Assembly: GCF_002289565.1 (NCBI RefSeq)
Contig: NZ_NTFY01000095.1
Location: forward strand, 1 to 45,667
Length of the DNA: 45,667 nucleotides
Direction of reading: 5' to 3'
From: Rhodopirellula sp. SM50
GTDB lineage: Bacteria > Planctomycetota > Planctomycetia > Pirellulales > Pirellulaceae
Shown here: positions 35,001-41,876 of the stretch, one piece after another
Numbering within the stretch: position 1 is the stretch's first letter
How the letters are laid out: each line of letters begins with the position of its first letter
Position numbers and translations under genes: made by a program
Notes under the pieces: generated by a model
Databases searched by the model: none
Seen by the model: the letters and a program-made list of their open reading frames with translations, nothing else
What the model was told of the DNA's origin: nothing

Positions 35001-35444
35001 GCCGCGCTGGTCCTGACCGAACAAAATCTAACCGTCGCTGCGATGGTCGGTTTTATTTCGCTGTGTGGGATCGCCAGTCGCAACGGGATTCTGTTGCTGA
35101 ACCATTACCTGCATCTGGTCGAGCACGAAGGCGAATCATGGACGCGAGAGATGGTCAGGCGAGCCGGTCAGGAGCGGATGGCGCCGGTGTTGATGACGGC
35201 GCTGACCAGCGGAATCGGGTTGCTGCCGTTGGCGTTGGCCGCCGGAGAACCCGGAAAGGAGATCCTGTACCCGATCGCCACCGTGATCGTCGGCGGATTG
35301 CTGACCAGCACGCTGGCGGAGTTCTTTGTCCGTCCGGCACTGTTCTGGACCATCGGGCTTGGTGCCGGACGCCAAATTTTGAAAGACAGATCGTCACACG
35401 TCGTGACGACATCCACTGATGATAAATCCCCCCTCACCACTTGA
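32085..35444 (+). CDS. Heavy-metal RND efflux permease (CusA/CzcA family)
   Basis: 1119 aa from the ATG at 32085; an in-frame TTG at 31983 would add a polar 34-residue extension unlike the family. MLDKIISFSLHNRLIVLAVA and RLPIDVFPNLNRPRVVVITE are typical HME-RND openings. The TM4 motif GELVDDAIVDVENIFRRL carries Asp413, Asp414, Asp418 and Glu420 for proton relay. Two large periplasmic loops and 12 predicted helices. An extra hydrophobic insertion (about 510-600, VWRLVLPVLSLGIAALFVYW) lies between the halves. It would export divalent or monovalent metal ions using the proton gradient. Specificity cannot be fixed by eye. No CusC-like outer-membrane gene is present. Confidence 0.92.
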   Translation: MLDKIISFSLHNRLIVLAVAAVLLLVGGYQTTRLPIDVFPNLNRPRVVVITEAPGMAPEEVEALITFPLETAFNGASGVEAVRSSSGIGLSVIYVEFDWNTDIYNDRQVVTERLQLATDQLPDGVKPTLAPISSIMGQILMYGMWSEAGQTPPMEVRTLADWVVRQRLLTIPGVSQVFTMGGGRMQYQVLVDPDALRSFDLTMHDVHTAVAESNLNATGGYLDERGANELLVRGLGRITSLDELREIAITLREGRAITLGDVARVVQGVQEMRGDSSAYTRDESGNVEGGPAVVLTINKQPGSDTRAVDQAIEQALEELKIALPDDIRIANVYSQRSFIDRAIDNVVEALADGGVLVLVILFLFLLNFRTTFITLTAIPLSIIATACVFAAFGLSINTMTLGGLAVAIGELVDDAIVDVENIFRRLKDNRNAANPRPILRVVYEASIEVRSSVVYGTGIVVLVFIPLFALEGMEGKLFVPLAMGYVVSLIVSLAVSLTVTPVLASLLLVGRRVWRLVLPVLSLGIAALFVYWVLPRAIHLLALPIGLPGDPLWWTIGLTPVTWIVIETLERWLGGETAEEGRLLEGLKGIAGLAINISTRMAGPVLGIAAVLVAFALVAASQLERDFLPPFNEGSVQVNALLAPGTSLATSNKIGQNVQQRLMEIDNVKSIARRTGRAELDEHAEGVNVTELFLEIADDAEREDTINEIRQAMDEIPGVVSSTEQPLAHLISHMISGVKAQIGIKLYGDDLDVLRKKAEEMKQRISTVEGLADVLIEQQTNIPQLRIELNRRALTQNGLRPAHVMEIVQTAMNGEVVSQVLLGQRTFDLLVRLDEPFREDVSKLKRLVIPLPDGGVVPLESVARLYESGGPNMIKREQVRRRIVLQANVSQRGVVDVVNDIKAELAGMELEPGYFIEYGGQFESQQSASRRLAVLSVVALVGMFLVLYTLFGNVNFSLQVLVALPTAFIGAVAALVLTEQNLTVAAMVGFISLCGIASRNGILLLNHYLHLVEHEGESWTREMVRRAGQERMAPVLMTALTSGIGLLPLALAAGEPGKEILYPIATVIVGGLLTSTLAEFFVRPALFWTIGLGAGRQILKDRSSHVVTTSTDDKSPLTT

Positions 35445-35453
35445 GAGTACGCG

Positions 35454-35969
35454 ATGAAAACCACTTTCACCTGCTTTTCCGTTGTCGCCTTGGCCGCTTT
35501 GTTGACCGGTTGCAATCCCTCGACAAACCCACCGACTCCAGCGACCGGAGACCCCCACACCGAATCCAATGCGTCGACCGACACGCACGATGATCACGCG
35601 CATCCCGAGCACGGTCCGCACGGGGGAGACCTCGTTGAACTCGGCAAGGAAGCGTTTCATGCAGAATTGGTCCATGGTACCGATGGGATCTCGATGTACG
35701 TCCTGGACTCTTCCGCGACGAAGCCGGTTCCCATCGCGGCCGACAAACTGGTGGTCAGTCTGAAGCACGATGGCCAAGTCGCTTCATTTGATTTGTCGGC
35801 CAATCCCGACACGAACGATCCGCCGGGACAATCGTCGCGTTTTACCTCGGCCGATGAAACGTTGGACCAATGGCTCGATGCCGGTGCCGAAGGTGCGGTG
35901 ACGATCGAGATCGAAGGCAAGTCGTATACCGGAAACGTGGCGCATGATCATGAAGGGCATGATCACTAA
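35454..35969 (+). CDS. His-rich lipoprotein of the metal efflux cluster
   Basis: 171 aa, 9 bp after the pump gene, so co-transcribed. Lipobox LLTGC (Cys20). His/Asp clusters flank the protein: THDDHAHPEHGPHGG near 43-58 and HDHEGHDH at the C-terminus. The middle is a beta-rich domain (DLVELGKEAFHAELVHG.. KLVVSLKHDGQVASFDL). Periplasm-facing, likely metal-binding. It resembles small accessory lipoproteins found after CusA-like genes in planctomycetes; the exact role is unknown. Confidence 0.78.
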   Translation: MKTTFTCFSVVALAALLTGCNPSTNPPTPATGDPHTESNASTDTHDDHAHPEHGPHGGDLVELGKEAFHAELVHGTDGISMYVLDSSATKPVPIAADKLVVSLKHDGQVASFDLSANPDTNDPPGQSSRFTSADETLDQWLDAGAEGAVTIEIEGKSYTGNVAHDHEGHDH

Positions 35970-36005
35970 CGCTCCGTCAACTCTTAAACATTAGGGTGCG
36001 TGACC

Positions 36006-36258
36006 CGAATGGGGCGGGCAAGAGTGTTGGTGTGCAGGCTTTAGCCCAATACCGCTAAGTTAAGCGTGGTTTCCTCAGGTCGGGCCCCGTAGGCTCGCGT
36101 CAAACGGCTGATAAACGATTGATATCAGCCGGTTCGCGCCAGCGTCCGGGCCCCTCATTGATGTTAACTTAGCGGTATTGGGCTTTAGCCGCTTATTTTC
36201 GCTGCGTGGCAGCGACCGGGAATCGCCTAAAGGCTAAACACCAACGGTCGCTGAATCC
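36006..36258. repeat. Long palindromic element, copy 2
   Basis: Same order of parts as copy 1: CGAATGGGGCGGGCA, GTTGGTGTGCAGG, a perfect 27-bp inverted repeat (left arm 36037-36063 starting GGCTTTAGCCCAAT, right arm 36164-36190), two facing ~30-bp core units, then the asymmetric right flank ending ACACCAACGGTCGCTGA. Core units are in the same orientation as copy 1. The outermost 16-bp ends of copy 1 are only partly kept on the right. Confidence 0.92.
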
Positions 36259-36283
36259 CTGGTTAGGATCGTCGGAACAAAAA

Positions 36284-36340
36284 GTGGGATAGGCTTCCAG
36301 CCTGTCATGGCGAAAACGACAGGCTGGAAGCCTATCCCAC
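36284..36340. repeat. Perfect 23-bp inverted repeat
   Basis: The left arm, 36284-36306, begins GTGGGATAGGCTTCC. The right arm, 36318-36340, is its exact reverse complement, and the loop is 11 bp (ATGGCGAAAAC). A single arm with the same 23 bases recurs at 38066-38088. It lies 69 bp past the DUF1501 stop and may double as a bidirectional terminator, but recurrence points to a dispersed repeat. Confidence 0.9.
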
Positions 36341-36408
36341 ACTCAACTCCCGTCACGACTGCTCGTGTGCTTGGTTCGGCTTTCGCATTCATCACGCCGT
36401 TGAATCGT

Positions 36409-37863
36409 CTACGCCAATACCTCTCCGATCACGTGGCCTTCGACATTCGTCAGACGGCGTTGGATGCCGTTGTGTTCGAACGTCAAACGCTCGTGATCGA
36501 GACCCAACAGATGCAGGATCGTGGCGTTGAAGTCGTACAGCGGATGAACGTCCTGGACCGCTTTCTGTCCCAGTTCATCGGTGACCCCATGGCTGACACC
36601 CGGTTTGACACCCGCACCGGTCATCCAGCAGGTGAATCCGTCGGGGTTGTGATCGCGGCCTTTGGCGCCTTTTTGGAAAAACGGCATGCGTCCGAATTCG
36701 GTGCACCAAACCACCAAGGTGTCTTCCAGTAAACCGCGTGACTTCATGTCTTTGATCAACGCAGCGGTCGGTTGGTCGAGAATGGCGGCGTGTTTGTCGT
36801 ATTGTTCTTTCAGTTTATTGTGCCCGTCCCAATTCAGTTCCCCGCCGCTGGCATAGGCACCATTGAACAGTTGGACGAATCGGACGCCACTTTCGATCAA
36901 CCGCCTGGCGAGAATGCAGTTGCGGGCGAAGGCGGCGCGAATCGGGTTCGATTCGTCGTCGGCCCCATAGCTTTTCAAGACGTGAGCCGGTTCGGAATCC
37001 AGCGCGGTGATTTCCGGCACGCTCAATTGCATCCGCGCGGCCAGTTCGTAGCTGGCGATCCGGGCTGCCAGTTTGTGATCACCGGGATGTTGATCCAAAT
37101 GCCGCGCGTTCATTCGCTGCAGCAACGACCGCGTTGCATGGTCTTCGTGGCTGGAGACGATCGGCGGGCGGAGATGACGAATCGGTTCCTTGGAGCTGAG
37201 TGGTGTGCCTTGGAATGCAGCCGGCAGAAAACCCGGTCCCCAATTGTTGGAGCCATTTTGCGGCACACCGCGGGGATCGGGGATGGCCACGTATGCCGGC
37301 AAGTCTTGGTTTTCGCTGCCCAAGGCGTAGCTGGCCCAAGACCCAAGGCTGGGGAATCCGTCGAGCGGGGTACCGGTGGAGAGAAAGTTTTCCGCCGGAC
37401 CATGCGTGTTACTCTTGCTGGTCAGCGAGTGAATGAAGGCAATGTCATCGGTTAATTCTGCCAGGTGCGGAATCATGTCGCTGACCCACTTTCCCGTTTC
37501 GCCGCGTTGACGAAACTTGTATTGCGGGCGGGCCAGGTTTCCGGCCGGTCCCTGAAACGTCACCGCCGGGCCATCCTTCAGCGGCTGGCCGTCCAACTTG
37601 ATCAGTTCCGGTTTGTAGTCCCAGGTTTCCAACTGGCTGACTGCTCCGGCACAGAAAATCACCACCACACGCTTTGCCTTGCCCGGGAAATGACTTTCAC
37701 GCGGCGCGAACGGACGCGCCGGATCGATCGCCGGTTGAGCAGCCAGTAAACGGTCCTGGGAAAGGAGATCGAGCAGCGCGATCGATCCCAGCCCGGTCGC
37801 GGAGTTGGTCAGGAACCCGCGGCGGCTGAGGAATTGGCGTCCGATGTTGGAAAGTGGTTTCAT
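36409..37863 (-). CDS. DUF1501 family protein (Tat-exported)
   Basis: 484 aa. FLSRRGFLTNSATGLGSIALL is a twin-arginine signal (Arg14-Arg15). The body follows DUF1501: RVVVIFCAGAVSQLETWDYK, PAENFLSTGTPLDGFPSLG, SWASYALGSENQDLPAYV, NWGPGFLPAAFQG, SGVRFVQLFNGAYASGG.. LNWDGH, and DTLVVWCTEFGRMPF. DUF1501 belongs to the alkaline-phosphatase/sulfatase-like superfamily and is almost always encoded beside PSD1/PSCyt proteins in planctomycetes, as here. Its reaction is not established. The protein ends normally (RRLTNVEGHVIGEVLA). Confidence 0.9.
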   Translation of the reverse strand: MKPLSNIGRQFLSRRGFLTNSATGLGSIALLDLLSQDRLLAAQPAIDPARPFAPRESHFPGKAKRVVVIFCAGAVSQLETWDYKPELIKLDGQPLKDGPAVTFQGPAGNLARPQYKFRQRGETGKWVSDMIPHLAELTDDIAFIHSLTSKSNTHGPAENFLSTGTPLDGFPSLGSWASYALGSENQDLPAYVAIPDPRGVPQNGSNNWGPGFLPAAFQGTPLSSKEPIRHLRPPIVSSHEDHATRSLLQRMNARHLDQHPGDHKLAARIASYELAARMQLSVPEITALDSEPAHVLKSYGADDESNPIRAAFARNCILARRLIESGVRFVQLFNGAYASGGELNWDGHNKLKEQYDKHAAILDQPTAALIKDMKSRGLLEDTLVVWCTEFGRMPFFQKGAKGRDHNPDGFTCWMTGAGVKPGVSHGVTDELGQKAVQDVHPLYDFNATILHLLGLDHERLTFEHNGIQRRLTNVEGHVIGEVLA

Positions 37864-37915
37864 CTCGTGGCGGTCCGGCGAGTGCTTGGTTCGACCAGTG
37901 GTGTAACGGCCTGTT

Positions 37916-38026
37916 GATTTAATCCGATCACACGTGGGATCAGCCGTTTCGCGCGAGCGTACGGGCCTGTCGCACGAAGTAAACTCACCAGGGCCCGTAG
38001 GCTTGCGCCAAACGGCTGATTAAATC
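37916..38026. repeat. Core-only palindromic element with units back-to-back
   Basis: The ends are a perfect 9-bp inverted repeat, GATTTAATC (37916-37924) and GATTAAATC (38018-38026). Between are two units related to the cores of the long elements: ATCAGCCGTTTCGCGCGAGC.. at 37939-37967 and its opposite GGGCCCGTAGGCTTGCGCC.. ending CTGAT at 37991-38020. Here the ATCAG ends point outward, the reverse of the facing arrangement in the long elements. It sits between the DUF1501 and PSD1 genes. Confidence 0.82.
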
Positions 38027-38065
38027 GACCGGATGGTAAGCTTCCCGCTTGCGAATGCTCGTTTC

Positions 38066-38088
38066 GACAGGCTGGAAGCCTATCCCAC
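38066..38088 (+). repeat. Solo arm of the 23-bp repeat
   Basis: Exactly the right arm of the inverted repeat at 36318-36340 (starts GACAGGCTGGAAG, ends CTATCCCAC), here without a partner arm. It lies 18 bp beyond the PSD1 stop. Confidence 0.8.
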
Positions 38089-38105
38089 TGGTGTTTCGTT
38101 AAATA

Positions 38106-41100
38106 CTAAGGGAAAAATAAAAACTCGTTGCTGTTGAACATTGCTCGACAAAGGGTCTGTAATCCATATTTGCGGACGACCGGCAGCGCGTCGGCCAATT
38201 CATCGGGATTCGGTTCGCGATTGAATCCGATCTGGTAGGCGAGCTGGATTTGTTGACGAAGATCTTCGCCTGCTTCGGTTTGCAACCGGTCGGCAAATGC
38301 AGCGGCCTGTTCGATGGTGAAGCGACTGTTGAGCAAATTGAGTGCTTGGACCGGCGTCGTGGATTCGATCCGTCGCGCCGTACTTTGCCCCGCGTCGGGA
38401 CAATCGAAGGCACCGAAAATGGCATCACGCTCACGTCGCACCTTGTGGGCATAGATCATCCGCCGCAGGCCATCACCGGTAAAGGATTCGACGGGCGTGA
38501 ATCCGGACAGCCCGCCGCGTTTGTTGAACAAGTTGAATCCACGGCCTCCCATGGTGAGGTTCAGCTGACCGCTGGCGGCGAGCATGCTATCTCGGATCGC
38601 TTCCGCCTCCAGGCGTCGCAACGGGTAGCGCCACAACAGTCGCGCGTCGGCGTCTTTTGCCGCCGCCGCCGCGTCATACTGGTTCGACTGGCGGTAGGTT
38701 GCCGACAAGGTGATCAGCCGATGCATGTGTTTGATCGACCAACCCGATCGGATGAATTCCTGGGCCAACCAATCCAACAATTGGGGATGCGATGGCTCGG
38801 CCCCGTTTCGGCCAAAGTCGTTCGGAGTGTCGACCAGCCCGGTGCCAAAGTGCCATTGCCAAATCCGATTGACCATGACACGTGCCGTTAGACGGTTCTC
38901 TGGGCTGGCGATCCAGTCCGCCAAGGCTCGGCGGCGTTCTTGTTCAGCCGTCTCAGCCGGCAGCGTCAATTCTCCGAGAGCGGCCAGCACGGCAGGGACC
39001 ACCGGCTCACGCGGTTGTTCGGGATCGCCTCGATTGAGTCGGTGGATGGCGTCGGGTTTACGGAATTTGCCCGCGAACACCAGTTTTCCTCGCTCGGCGG
39101 TTTTAATCTTGGCTTCCAGCGTTTGCTTTTCCTTGATCAAGCGAGTCGCCTGCTGCGCGTCTTCGGCATTCAAACCCACCGTGGAGACCTGCCGGTCATG
39201 TGGAGTGTCGGCGTCTGGAGCACGGCGGTCGCTGGAATCGGCCACCAATTGCCAATCGTCATCGACCGATGTTTCAATGCGATACTCTGTCGCCAAGCGG
39301 TCTTGGAACTCTCCCAAACGATCACGGCTCCACGCGACTCGAACGATTTCCTGTGCTTCGGCAAACTCCAATTCCACCCAGCCAGCGCCGGTTTGAGCGG
39401 ACATCCAACTGCGTGAGTTTCCATAACGGCCGTCGTTGATGAACGCCGGTTCGTGACGGTCCGCGACAAGCGTATCGCCGGAGGTGGACAGTTTGGTGCC
39501 CGCTGTGGCCAAGGCAATGTTTTCGCCGGCACCATTGAACACTTCCAATTCGTCGATGCACGGTTCAAGATTGTTGGTCGCCAGCACGGTAAAACGCAAC
39601 CGCTTCGCTCGCACCGGCGAAAACCGATCCACGTTCATCGACGGAGAGACGGCGGGCCGTTGTGGCGGAACGTGCTTCAACGTCGTCATGGCCTCGATCG
39701 ACGGTCCGGCTTCCAAGGTGTAGGCGGTGGCGAGCCGATCGGTGTACTGTCGCTTGCGATCGCGGCTCCAAACGATCTTGTCGATCGGCATGGCCTTGGG
39801 AAGTTCAAACATCAACCAGCCGCGGCCCTTCTGATCCGACATCCAGCTCCGGGCGTTCCCGAATTGACCATCGTTGACGTGTTCGAGTTGATGGTTCGCC
39901 GACGTTCTGCTGCCCGACGCGGTGACCTTTGTTCCCTGTGAGGCGAGGGCAATGTTTTGTGGCTCGGCGCCGGCAGTGAAAATCTGGAACTCGTCCACAC
40001 ACGGTTCGATCAATCCGAGACTCGGGTGCAGGTTGGCGTCATGAATCGTAAACCGAACATACTTGGCCGTCAGCGGTTCAAACGATTCCGTGTTTTCAGC
40101 AGCGTTGGTGGAGTACGCTTCCAGATCGCGATCGACACGCGGATGCGCCTGGGGAACGAACCGAAGCAGCTGCTCGTCGATTTGGGAAACGCGCTGGCGA
40201 AAACCTTTGGCTTGTTGCTTCAATGCGCCGGATTCCGGAGAACGCATCTCGCGATCGGCGTACTCGACACCGGCGACAAACGCTTGCATGCTGTAGTAAT
40301 CTTTCGCGGAGATGGGATCGAATTTGTGATCGTGGCATCGCGCACAACCGACGCTCAGACCGAGAAAGGTTTGCGAAACGTTATTGACGATCTCATCGAG
40401 CGAATCCTGACGCGCCAGCCGAATCGAGGGAGCGTCTTTGCCGATCTGGCCCGGCAACAAAACAGACGCCGTGATCAGAAACCCCGTTGCGGCATCGGCG
40501 CCCAAGGCATCGCCCACGATCTGTTCCTTGATGAAGCGATCGTAGGGCGTGTCGGCATTCATCGCCGCAATGACGTAGTCACGGTAGGGCCATGCATGAG
40601 GCCGTTCGGTGTTGACTTCGAATCCATGGGTGTCGGCATAGCGCACGACGTCTAACCAATGCTGCGCCCAACGTTCGCCGTAACGCGGTGATTTGAGCAA
40701 GCGGTCGACGACGGCGGTGTAGGCGGCATCACCGTGTAGGACCTGTTCCAAAAACTCGTCCACTTCCTGTTGCGTCGGGGGAAGTCCGGTCAAGTCAAAC
40801 GTGACGCGGCGCAGCCACTTCACCGAGTCTGCCTCGGCGGCGGGCGTCAGGCCCTGTTGTTCCAATCGGGCCAGCACAAAGCGATCGATCGCGCCGCGCG
40901 GCCAACGGACGTGTTGGACGTCGGGGATCGGCGGCGACGTCATCGGATGAAACGACCAATGATCCAGCCGGTCTTCGAGTTCCGCCAGATCAACCCCATC
41001 CGGCCAGAGAGCACCTGCGTCGACCCATCGCGTCAGCGTTCGGATCTCGGTTTCCGAAAGCGGTTCGCCCTCCGGAGGCATCCGAGAATCTTCGTCTTCG

Positions 41101-41354
41101 CTGCTCACCAACTCGATCACCGGGCTCTCGTCCGCCTGCCCCGCGATCAGACTCGGTCCCCAGCCATCGCCGCCCTTGAACGCTTCGGACTTGATGTCCA
41201 ACCGCAACCCGCTCTTCTGATTCTCCGCGCCGTGGCAGGAAACGCAATGCTTCTGGAAAATCGGTTGCACGTCGCGCACAAAATCCACCTCCGACGCCAG
41301 GGTCTGGACGGATGGAAGCAGGATCAGAGCGATTCGAAGAAGCATTTTCTGCAT
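38106..41354 (-). CDS. PSD1 and planctomycete cytochrome C domain protein
   Basis: 1082 aa. The ATG at 41354 is chosen for its TAGGAAACCG ribosome site and signal peptide (MQKMLLRIALILLPSVQTLA). PSCyt1: CVSCH heme motif at 37-41 (DVQPIFQKHCVSCHG) and the downstream SRMPPEG ligand. PSCyt2/DUF1549: WPRGAIDRFVLARLEQQGL, FDLTGLPPTQQEVDEFL, RYGERWAQHWLDVVRYADTH, and a second CxxCH in VGCARCHDHKFDPI. Two discoidin (F5/8C)-like insertions lie near 465-546 and 611-693. PSD1/DUF1553 completes the C-terminus (ENRLTARVMVNRIWQWHFG). It is exported; heme electron transfer or surface binding is likely, and the substrate is unknown. DUF1501 lies downstream on the same strand, 242 bp away. Confidence 0.92.
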   Translation of the reverse strand: MQKMLLRIALILLPSVQTLASEVDFVRDVQPIFQKHCVSCHGAENQKSGLRLDIKSEAFKGGDGWGPSLIAGQADESPVIELVSSEDEDSRMPPEGEPLSETEIRTLTRWVDAGALWPDGVDLAELEDRLDHWSFHPMTSPPIPDVQHVRWPRGAIDRFVLARLEQQGLTPAAEADSVKWLRRVTFDLTGLPPTQQEVDEFLEQVLHGDAAYTAVVDRLLKSPRYGERWAQHWLDVVRYADTHGFEVNTERPHAWPYRDYVIAAMNADTPYDRFIKEQIVGDALGADAATGFLITASVLLPGQIGKDAPSIRLARQDSLDEIVNNVSQTFLGLSVGCARCHDHKFDPISAKDYYSMQAFVAGVEYADREMRSPESGALKQQAKGFRQRVSQIDEQLLRFVPQAHPRVDRDLEAYSTNAAENTESFEPLTAKYVRFTIHDANLHPSLGLIEPCVDEFQIFTAGAEPQNIALASQGTKVTASGSRTSANHQLEHVNDGQFGNARSWMSDQKGRGWLMFELPKAMPIDKIVWSRDRKRQYTDRLATAYTLEAGPSIEAMTTLKHVPPQRPAVSPSMNVDRFSPVRAKRLRFTVLATNNLEPCIDELEVFNGAGENIALATAGTKLSTSGDTLVADRHEPAFINDGRYGNSRSWMSAQTGAGWVELEFAEAQEIVRVAWSRDRLGEFQDRLATEYRIETSVDDDWQLVADSSDRRAPDADTPHDRQVSTVGLNAEDAQQATRLIKEKQTLEAKIKTAERGKLVFAGKFRKPDAIHRLNRGDPEQPREPVVPAVLAALGELTLPAETAEQERRRALADWIASPENRLTARVMVNRIWQWHFGTGLVDTPNDFGRNGAEPSHPQLLDWLAQEFIRSGWSIKHMHRLITLSATYRQSNQYDAAAAAKDADARLLWRYPLRRLEAEAIRDSMLAASGQLNLTMGGRGFNLFNKRGGLSGFTPVESFTGDGLRRMIYAHKVRRERDAIFGAFDCPDAGQSTARRIESTTPVQALNLLNSRFTIEQAAAFADRLQTEAGEDLRQQIQLAYQIGFNREPNPDELADALPVVRKYGLQTLCRAMFNSNEFLFFP

Positions 41355-41530
41355 CGGTTTCCTACCGGACGATTGTCGCACGTCGTGTTCTTCTCTTTGC
41401 CGGCGTTTGGTGGGGGATTAAGCGAAGTCGCCGAGGGGGGCAGCACCATTTTAACCGCAAACCGCCGGTCGATGCATCTTCGACGTCACAATGCGTCGAG
41501 GCACGGATCGGCGGCAAATGAATCCCGCCC

Positions 41531-41779
41531 CGAATGGTACGGGTATAAGCGTTGGTGTGCAGGCTTTAGCCCAATACCGCTAAGTTAAGCTCGACGGGGA
41601 GGCCCGGACGCTGGCGCGAACCGGCTGATGTCAAACGAATATCAGCCGTTTGGCGCGAGCCTACGGGCACCGAGTTGAGGAAACCACGCTTAACTTAGCG
41701 GTATTGGGCTTTAGCCGCCCCTTTCGCTGCGTAGCAGCGACCGGGAATCGCCTAAAGGCTAAACACCAACGGTGGCTGA
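41531..41779. repeat. Long palindromic element, copy 3, with inverted core
   Basis: Flanks match copies 1 and 2: CGAATGGTACGGGTATAAGC, then GTTGGTGTGCAGG; perfect 27-bp arms 41562-41588 and 41690-41716; right flank TCGCTGCGT..AGCGACCGGGAATCGCC. The segment between the arms (41589-41689) is the reverse complement of the corresponding segment in copies 1 and 2: it begins with the GGCCCGGACGCTGGCGCG unit and ends with GAGGAAACCACGC. So the core flipped while the flanks did not. Confidence 0.9.
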
Positions 41780-41852
41780 CAAAACACTAGAATCGTCCTT
41801 TTCGGTGACGGTTTTGGCGTGTGACCGCAACCGGTAGTTGAGAAACGTTTCC

Positions 41853-41876
41853 ATGACCGACCGAGCAGTCCTTTGA
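41853..41876 (+). CDS. Possible 7-codon leader overlapping the sigma-factor start
   Basis: ATG at 41853 encodes MTDRAVL and stops at TGA 41874-41876, which overlaps the TTG start of the sigma factor by two bases. Such a leader could couple translation to the weak TTG. It may also be chance, since no strong ribosome site is seen. Confidence 0.25.
   Translation: MTDRAVL

Noticed and set aside
36006..41779. Interpretation of the palindromic elements as rho-independent terminators
   Set aside because: They are far too long, lack U-tracts and keep conserved asymmetric flanks; dispersed mobile repeats fit better.
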